In this document: positions 58,635-64,000 of the stretch, one piece after another | Position numbering within the stretch: position 1 is the stretch's first letter | Layout: each line of letters starts with the position of its first letter | Source: Luteipulveratus flavus | Lineage (GTDB): Bacteria; Actinomycetota; Actinomycetes; Actinomycetales; Dermatophilaceae | Length of the DNA stretch: 64,000 bases | Direction of reading: 5' to 3' | Assembly (NCBI RefSeq): GCF_029439465.1 | Contig: NZ_JAROAV010000004.1 | Span: forward strand, 1-64,000 | Notes under the pieces: model-generated | The model's database searches: none | What the model was told of the DNA's origin: nothing | What the model saw: the letters and a program-made list of their open reading frames with translations, nothing else | Position numbers and translations under genes: made by a program

Positions 58635-60542
58635 TCAGCCGGTCCGCAGCCGGGTGAAGAAGTCCTTGGCCACCGGTGCGGCGACGGTGCCTCCGGTCTG
58701 ACCCGGGGACACCTGCTCCACCATCACGGCGAACGCGACGTCGCCCTGCCAGCCGGTCAGCCAGGCGCGAACGACCGGCTCGCCCTTCTCGGTGAACTCG
58801 GCGGTGCCGGTCTTGGCGTAGACGTCGCCGCCGGGCGTCCCCTGCATCACCGTGCCGGAGCCGTTCGTGACGACCTGCCGCATCATCATGTGCAGCTGGC
58901 TCAAGGCGTTCGCGTCGAGCGGCTTGGGGGTACGGTCGCCGCCCTGGCCGCTCACCAGCGCGGGCGGGATGAACGAGCCTCTCGCGACCGAGCCCGACAT
59001 CACCGCGACCGCCAGGGGCGAGGCGAGGGTGCGGCCCTGACCGAAGCTCGCGGCCGCCTGGTCCACCTTGCCGGTGGTCGGGGGCACCGAACCGGTGAAC
59101 GCCGGGACACCGAGCTGCTTGCCCCAGTCCTGATCGATACCGAGGGCGAGCGCGGCGTCGTGCATGTCGTTCGGAGCGAGGCTCGAGGTCGCCTGGACGA
59201 ACGCGGTGTTGCACGAGTGCGCGAAGTCCTCGACGAACGTCGGGTCGGACAGCGTCTCCTTCTCGAAGTTCCCGATCCGGCGACCGTCGACGACGATGTC
59301 CGGCGGGCAGGCGACCTTGGTCGTCGGGTTGAAGCCCTTGGTGAGGAGCGCGTACGTCGAGGAGACCTTCAGCGTGGAGCCCGGCTGGTAGCGGCCGCTC
59401 AGCGCGCGATTGATGCCGTACGACGGGGAGTTCGCGGCCGCCAGGACGTCTCCGGTCTTGACGTCGATGGCGACCAGCGCCGAGGGGGTCTTGCCGGTCT
59501 TGGTCAACGCCGCTTCGGCGGCGCCCTGGACCTTCGGGTCGAGGGTGGTCTGCAGGTTCTTGCCGTTCTGCGGCTTGGAGCCGTGCAGGATCTGGTCCGG
59601 GTTGCTCCGTGGGGACACGCTCAACCCCCCGCTCGGGGCAAGGGTCTGGTCGTAGGCGGCCTGCAGGCCGGACGTCCCGGCGTACATCCCTGCGCGGTAC
59701 CGGTCCGGGTGGTCCTTGATCATCTCGCCGGTGACCGGCCCGACCGCGCCGAGCAACGGCTGCCCGAAGGTGCGGGTCGGGGCGAGCGGCTGCTGGCGCT
59801 CGCTCACCAGGACGCCGGTCAGCCCCTCGATCCTGCTCTTGCGGGAGGCGTAGTCGCTGTCCCGGTAGGTGATGACCGGGATGGCTGCCTTGGACCCGGA
59901 GGACTGGGCCTGGCGCAGCTTGCCGGTGAGGCTGCCCGGGTCGGCGCTGACCACACCCTCCAGCTGCTGGACGCTGCTCCGCGTCGCCTTGCCCGGGTCG
60001 ATCTGGATGTCGTACACCGTCTGGTTCGACATGATCTTCGCGCCGCCTCGGCCGAGGATCTCGCCGCGCGTGGCGGTGCTCGGCGCGTTGACGGCGAACG
60101 CGTCGTTCGCGCTCAGCTTCGGGTGCCACAGCGAGCGGTCGCCGATCTTCACACCCCACGCATCACCGGAGGTCGCGAGGGGGACCGGGTCGTCCCAGTC
60201 GAACTTCGTCCCGTCCGCGAGCGTCCAGCTCACCCGTAGCGTCGCGGTCGCGGTGGACCCGGACCGGTCGATCTTTCCGACCTCGACCGACACCGGGCCG
60301 TCGCCGAGAGCGTGGGTGGCGGTACGGAAGTTCTGCGCCGCGCCCGCAGGAGAGGTGCCGACGTAGGACGCCTTCTCCAGGCTGCGCTCCTCCCAGGCCC
60401 GCGCGAACGAGGTGGCCGCGGAGCGTGCGCCGTCGTCCTGCTCGGACGTCTGCTGGTGCTGGTGCCACAGTGTGTAACCGCCCAACCCGCCGGCGACGAG
60501 GACGCCGGCTCCCGCGGCGGTCAGGACTGTAGATCGAGGCAT
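58635..60542 (-). CDS. Penicillin-binding protein (class B-like, MecA_N domain)
   Basis: A 635-aa membrane-anchored D,D-transpeptidase. One N-terminal helix (STVLTAAGAGVLVAGGLGGY) is followed by an NTF2-like MecA_N domain (about residues 35-150), a dimerisation region and the transpeptidase domain. The three active-site motifs are intact: YQPGSTLK near residue 388 (Ser, Lys), SCN near 443, and KTGT near 576. It resembles PbpA/PBP-lipoprotein types of actinobacteria but has no lipobox. It crosslinks peptidoglycan. GGATGAG upstream supports ATG 60542. The LCP gene lies 42 nt upstream on the same strand. Confidence 0.92.
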   Translation of the reverse strand: MPRSTVLTAAGAGVLVAGGLGGYTLWHQHQQTSEQDDGARSAATSFARAWEERSLEKASYVGTSPAGAAQNFRTATHALGDGPVSVEVGKIDRSGSTATATLRVSWTLADGTKFDWDDPVPLATSGDAWGVKIGDRSLWHPKLSANDAFAVNAPSTATRGEILGRGGAKIMSNQTVYDIQIDPGKATRSSVQQLEGVVSADPGSLTGKLRQAQSSGSKAAIPVITYRDSDYASRKSRIEGLTGVLVSERQQPLAPTRTFGQPLLGAVGPVTGEMIKDHPDRYRAGMYAGTSGLQAAYDQTLAPSGGLSVSPRSNPDQILHGSKPQNGKNLQTTLDPKVQGAAEAALTKTGKTPSALVAIDVKTGDVLAAANSPSYGINRALSGRYQPGSTLKVSSTYALLTKGFNPTTKVACPPDIVVDGRRIGNFEKETLSDPTFVEDFAHSCNTAFVQATSSLAPNDMHDAALALGIDQDWGKQLGVPAFTGSVPPTTGKVDQAAASFGQGRTLASPLAVAVMSGSVARGSFIPPALVSGQGGDRTPKPLDANALSQLHMMMRQVVTNGSGTVMQGTPGGDVYAKTGTAEFTEKGEPVVRAWLTGWQGDVAFAVMVEQVSPGQTGGTVAAPVAKDFFTRLRTG

Positions 60543-60584
60543 GCGCTCATCCAACAGCACCGGTCTGACCGACGGCTGAGCACC

Positions 60585-62219
60585 TCAGCAGGATCCGGCA
60601 GTACTGGAGATAGCGCCGTTCGTGCTGGACGAGGACGAGCCGGTCGGCTCGCTGGACGTCTCGTCGGTGGGGGTCTCGCCCGGGGTCGCACCGTCGGTGG
60701 CGCCAGGAGTCGCGCCGTCCGTCGAGCCGGCGGTGGGCGCCGCCGTTTCGGTGCTCGCCGCGGGCGCCGGCGGGTTGATCGCCTGGTCGACGAGCGAGCG
60801 GATCTTCGTGAAGTTGGGCTTCGCGGTGTTGATGACGGGGGTCCCGAGGTGAACGCTGCGCATGTGACCCTTCTTCATCTTGGTCACCAGCTCCGAGAAC
60901 GCCGAGAGGTCGTCCTGCGGGACGTCGAGCAGGATGTTCTTCTTGGCGACCTGCATGATGGCGGGGAACTTCGCGAGCATCTGTGCCGGGTTGGTCTGAT
61001 CGACCAGGGCGTTGACCATGCACTGCTGCCGCTTCATCCGGCCGTTGTCACCGGTCGGGTCCTCGGCGCGGCTACGGGAGTACCAGAGCGCCTCGCGGCC
61101 GGTGAGCTTGCGGGTGCCCGGCTCGACGTAGCCGGTGATCGATCCCTTCACGATGTGGCCGTTCTTGATGACGCCACCGATCGCGATGCCCTTGCCGGAG
61201 GGACCTTCCGGGACGGTCATCGTCACGCCGCCCATGGCGTCGACCAGCTGCTGGAAGCCCTGCAGGTTGATGACCACCGAGTAGTTCATCTGCAGCCCGA
61301 CGACCTCCTCGATGACCTCTCGAGTGGTGTTCCAGCCGGGGTACTTCTCATCCGCGGGGTACAGGTCCTTGTGATCGGAGGCTGCCTGCTGCCAGACGGC
61401 GTCCATCTGGCAGTCGATCCCGCAGTCGAAGCCGTCGGGCCAGACCTCGTGCAGCGGGTTGTCCTCCGGGAAGGGGACCTTCTGCAGGTTGCGCGGGATG
61501 CTGATGAGCACCGAGTCGCCGGTCCTGGTGTCGATGCTGACCACCATCATCGAGTCGGTGCGGACACCGACACGGTCCAGTCCGGCGTCCGAGCCGAGCA
61601 GAAGGATGTTGACGCGCGGGACGTCCTTCCAGGGGTTGGCGCCGCCGCCCGGACCTGCCACGTCGTGGCCGCGGCCGGTGAACCGGTCCTGGAACATCGA
61701 CCCGAACGTGTCCTGAGTGATCAGGACGTACTGCGTGGCACGAGCGGCGGGCACGGCGACCACCAGGCACATGACCAGCGTGAACACGCGCTGCAGCCAG
61801 CGGGCCTTCGCACCCCAGCCGCGACGGGACGTCTCACGGGCGGTGAGCATGATGCCAAACACCCACAGGATGCCGCCGATGAGGAAGGCCGCGAGCAGCG
61901 CGAGCAGCCCCTTCTTGCTGAGCAGCTGCGTGGCGGCCGTGAGGATGCCGCCGTTGGCGACGAAGTAGGCCATCACCAGGGCGCTCAGCGCGGCCCCCGC
62001 CAGCAGCACGAAGCCGAACCGGTGACGTCGGGTGAAGATCAGACCGAGGCCGGGGAAGACGGTGCTCAGCGCGGTGAGCCCGAGCGCGCGGCGGACCTCG
62101 TGCGTACGACGACCACGCATCTGCGAGCGGGTGAGCAGCTGGCCCGAGTCGGACTCATCCGCACGCTCGGAGCCGTCCCGCGGCTGACGGCGAAGCGCCT
62201 CGTAGGCACCGTTCGTCAT
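60585..62219 (-). CDS. LytR-CpsA-Psr (LCP) family ligase
   Basis: A 544-aa envelope protein with an N-terminal cytoplasmic stretch, about four membrane helices (residues about 50-165) and an extracytoplasmic LCP domain. The core is NILLLGSDAGLDRVGVRTDS, LISIPRNLQKVPFP, and LWYSRSRAEDPTGDNGRMKR with the conserved Arg residues. LCP enzymes attach polymers such as teichoic acid or arabinogalactan to peptidoglycan. The C-terminal 70 residues are a Thr/Ser/Gly/Pro-rich tail with DGATPG repeats, ending in Cys. AGAGGAC supports ATG 62219. Extra membrane helices make it longer than the simplest family members. Confidence 0.9.
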   Translation of the reverse strand: MTNGAYEALRRQPRDGSERADESDSGQLLTRSQMRGRRTHEVRRALGLTALSTVFPGLGLIFTRRHRFGFVLLAGAALSALVMAYFVANGGILTAATQLLSKKGLLALLAAFLIGGILWVFGIMLTARETSRRGWGAKARWLQRVFTLVMCLVVAVPAARATQYVLITQDTFGSMFQDRFTGRGHDVAGPGGGANPWKDVPRVNILLLGSDAGLDRVGVRTDSMMVVSIDTRTGDSVLISIPRNLQKVPFPEDNPLHEVWPDGFDCGIDCQMDAVWQQAASDHKDLYPADEKYPGWNTTREVIEEVVGLQMNYSVVINLQGFQQLVDAMGGVTMTVPEGPSGKGIAIGGVIKNGHIVKGSITGYVEPGTRKLTGREALWYSRSRAEDPTGDNGRMKRQQCMVNALVDQTNPAQMLAKFPAIMQVAKKNILLDVPQDDLSAFSELVTKMKKGHMRSVHLGTPVINTAKPNFTKIRSLVDQAINPPAPAASTETAAPTAGSTDGATPGATDGATPGETPTDETSSEPTGSSSSSTNGAISSTAGSC

Positions 62220-62505
62220 CGTCGAATGTCCTCTGGTCGTCGTCTGCCCTAGGGCTTCATCACATCGTGACCTACAAGGCAGGACGAACCAAACCCCGAG
62301 GTGCGAGCCGTGGCTAGCGCGCCGCTCATCGTCCCCGATCCGGGCATCATGACGAGCCGGTTCAGCCAAAACACAGGAAGATCACGCCGCAGAGAACACG
62401 CCTCTGAACCCTAGACGCTGCGGCCTGATCGTAGGTTGTCACGCGCCGCCGGATCCGGTTTGGTGGCGACGGCCCCTCGCAGGTAGCCTTGCCTGCGCTT
62501 GATCT

Positions 62506-62596
62506 GGAGGCGTCGCCTAGTCAGGTCTATGGCGCCCGCCTGCTAAGCGGGTTTGGGGCTACAACCCCATCGAGGGTTCAAATCCCTCCGCCTCCG
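62506..62596 (+). tRNA. tRNA-Ser (anticodon GCT)
   Basis: Acceptor GGAGGCG pairs with CGCCTCC, the anticodon loop CTGCTAA carries GCT, a long variable arm is present (TTTGGGGCTACAACCCCATC), and the T loop is GTTCAAATC. The discriminator is G; the next bases are CATA, so CCA is not encoded. TAGCCT at 62484 is a plausible -10. It reads AGC/AGU codons. Confidence 0.95.
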
Positions 62597-62607
62597 CATA
62601 GAGGACG

Positions 62608-62640
62608 AGGGGTACGACCGCGCACCGTGGTCGTACCCCT
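62608..62640. terminator. 12-bp terminator between tRNA-Ser and gtrA
   Basis: AGGGGTACGACC pairs with GGTCGTACCCCT around a 9-nt loop. It is directly past the tRNA and abuts the stop of the convergent GtrA gene. Confidence 0.82.
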
Positions 62641-63168
62641 TCAGTCTGTCCGGGCCGGGTTCGCTCCCTCGCCGGACCGCTCCCAGTGCGCCGACATCGG
62701 CAGGCTCTCCAGCACGCTCTCGGCCTGCTGGTGGTCCGGGCTGGCCGGGTGGGCGCCAGGCCGGAACCACCGTCGCAGCAACCAGAACCGCACCACCGTG
62801 GCGACCGCGTTGCCGACGAGGAACACAGCCGTGGCGACCCACGTGCCGGCATCCGGCGCGGCGCGGTTCAGCAGCCACAGCGCGAGCGCCGTCAGTGCCC
62901 AGCTCACGCCGAGGAGCAGGAGCGACTGCAGCTGGACCCGCACGGCGCCCGTACGACCCTGGACGCCGAAGGTGAATCGGCGGTTGACGGCGGTGTTGGC
63001 GACCGTGCTGAGCAGCAGCGCCAGGACGTTGGCCCACTGATGGGTGGTCACACTCGCGAAGAGAGCGAACAGCGCGACGCTGAGGGCTGTGCTCCCCACG
63101 CCGACGACCGCGAAGCGCAGCATCTCGCCGCCGAGGCGACGGGGCAGCAGGTTGGCCGGACCTGGCAC
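62641..63168 (-). CDS. GtrA-like family membrane protein
   Basis: A 175-aa integral membrane protein with four helices: FAVVGVGSTALSVALFALFA, ANVLALLLSTVANTAVNRRF, LLLLGVSWALTALALWLLNR and WVATAVFLVGNAVATVVRFW. NRRFTF is the GtrA signature. Members help flip lipid-linked sugars across the membrane. GGAG before GTG 63168 supports the start. It lies 14 nt downstream of the sensor-kinase gene and may be co-transcribed with it. Confidence 0.9.
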   Translation of the reverse strand: MPGPANLLPRRLGGEMLRFAVVGVGSTALSVALFALFASVTTHQWANVLALLLSTVANTAVNRRFTFGVQGRTGAVRVQLQSLLLLGVSWALTALALWLLNRAAPDAGTWVATAVFLVGNAVATVVRFWLLRRWFRPGAHPASPDHQQAESVLESLPMSAHWERSGEGANPARTD

Positions 63169-63182
63169 GGGCTCTCCTTCGG

Positions 63183-64000
63183 TCAGCCGGCGGTGACCGG
63201 CGGGTGCGGCTCGGGCGCCCCCTGCGGCCCCGCCGGTGCGGCGTTCCCGCCACCCGGAAGCGTAGTTGGCCCGGGCAGCGACAGGATCACCTCGGTCGAC
63301 CCCGGCCGTGACTGCAGCCGCACCTGACCACCGTGGGCGTTCATCACCGCGCGGACGATCGACAGACCCAGGCCCGTGCTCCCCTCGACGCGGGTCCGGG
63401 CGGAGTCGCCCCGGGTGAACCGCTCGAAGACGTGCGTCTGCAGCTCCTTCGGGATGCCCGGCCCGTCGTCGCGGACGACCAGCTCGGCGCCACCGTCCGG
63501 CACGGGACGGACGACGGTGGTGACGGCGGTGCCGGGCGGGGTGTGCCGGCGCGCGTTGGCGAGCAGGTTGATCAGGACCTGGCGCAGGCGACCCTCGTCG
63601 CCCACGACCTCGCACGGCGCATCGGGCAGGTCGAGGGACCACACGTGCTCGGGTCCGGCGGCGTGCGCGTCACTCACCGTCTCGACCGCGAGTCGGGTGA
63701 GGTCGACCGGCGAGCGGTCCAACGGCCGTCCGGCGTCGATCCGGGCGAGCAGCAGGAGGTCCTCGACGAGCGAGGTCATCCGGTCGGCCTCGGACTCGAT
63801 GCGGCCGAGCGCGTGCGTGACGCCCTGGGGCACCGGATCCGGCTCACGACGGGACAGCTCGGCGTAGCCCTTGATCGAGGCGAGCGGCGTCCTCAGCTCG
63901 TGGCTCGCGTCCGCCACGAACTGGCGGACCTGCATCTCCGAGCGGTGGCGCGCGGCGAGCGACCGGTCGACGTGGTCGAGCAGCCCGTTGAGCGCCGACC
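63183..64000 (-). CDS. Two-component sensor histidine kinase (partial)
   Basis: The C-terminal ~271 residues of a histidine kinase; the start is beyond the window edge. The end of a HAMP linker (LLDHVDRSLAARHRSEMQVR) leads into the HisKA box with the phospho-His (FVADASHELRTPLASIKGYA), N-box (LINLLANARRHTPPG), G1 (VRDDGPGIP), F-box (FERFTRGDSA) and G2 (GSTGLGLSIV). The C-terminus is a Gly/Pro-rich tail. The sensor domain and response regulator are outside the window. Confidence 0.93.
   Translation of the reverse strand, partial: SALNGLLDHVDRSLAARHRSEMQVRQFVADASHELRTPLASIKGYAELSRREPDPVPQGVTHALGRIESEADRMTSLVEDLLLLARIDAGRPLDRSPVDLTRLAVETVSDAHAAGPEHVWSLDLPDAPCEVVGDEGRLRQVLINLLANARRHTPPGTAVTTVVRPVPDGGAELVVRDDGPGIPKELQTHVFERFTRGDSARTRVEGSTGLGLSIVRAVMNAHGGQVRLQSRPGSTEVILSLPGPTTLPGGGNAAPAGPQGAPEPHPPVTAG

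Overview
The window is very GC-rich DNA from an actinobacterium (Actinomycetota). The evidence is the pervasive GTG starts, the 4-nt ATGA/GTGA start-stop overlaps, a FadE5-type acyl-CoA dehydrogenase, an EtfD-type membrane oxidoreductase, an MMPL transporter, a group II truncated hemoglobin and a DivIVA-like coiled-coil protein. The dispersed palindromes built on TCGAGTAGG and GGTCTCGATACG are, from memory, a type seen in Micrococcales (Dermacoccaceae/Intrasporangiaceae-like) and relatives; the genus cannot be fixed from sequence alone.

Layout. 1-9.7 kb: palindrome cluster, a thioredoxin/NHL protein, an NfeD-SPFH pair, a LigD-like nuclease/polymerase, pta-ackA, and a small GIY-YIG nuclease gene enclosed by 48-nt inverted repeats. 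9.7-16.8 kb: xfp phosphoketolase coupled to a pentapeptide protein, a small hypothetical gene coupled to a truncated hemoglobin, aroQ and an MMPL transporter. 16.8-23.2 kb, minus strand: PhoX-like DUF839 protein, fadE5, amidase, disordered membrane-anchored protein. 23.4-29.8 kb: five-gene oligopeptide ABC importer plus a P1 peptidase. 29.8-35.8 kb: three tandem palindromes, SDR, GNAT, Fur-type regulator, esterase, nitroreductase, tRNA-Gly, dcd. 35.9-39.4 kb: osmoprotectant (OpuC-type) importer. 39.5-40.6 kb: low-GC secreted protein plus a tiny membrane protein. 40.7-45.3 kb: TetR and a heterodimeric ABC exporter. 45.2-49.9 kb: an overlapping four-gene WXG-like/DUF1023 hydrolase cluster, a secreted protein and a CGNR zinc-finger protein. 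50-52.3 kb: etfD. 52.4-58.5 kb: a duplicated membrane protein, cysK-cysE, HU, YtxH-like protein, tRNA-Ser, DivIVA-like protein, csp. 58.6-64 kb: penicillin-binding protein, LCP ligase, tRNA-Ser, GtrA, and a sensor kinase running off the edge.

How genes work together. Xfp makes acetyl phosphate, and AckA makes ATP from it while Pta interconverts it with acetyl-CoA. FadE5 and EtfD are the first and last steps of electron flow from acyl-CoA to the quinone pool; their promoters, about 32 kb apart, share a palindrome of the form YTACY-N4-RGTAR, suggesting one regulator. CysE and CysK together make cysteine. The peptide importer sits directly before a peptidase.

Most interesting unexplained items: the GIY-YIG gene in near-identical 48-nt inverted repeats (a candidate small mobile unit); the low-GC secreted cationic protein with a two-TM partner (candidate bacteriocin/immunity pair); three exact-period 61-nt tandem palindromes; and a nested dyad whose inner and outer arms share one centre between two divergent genes. 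Several promoters place a TA-rich -10 exactly 6-7 nt before the start codon, indicating leaderless transcripts.
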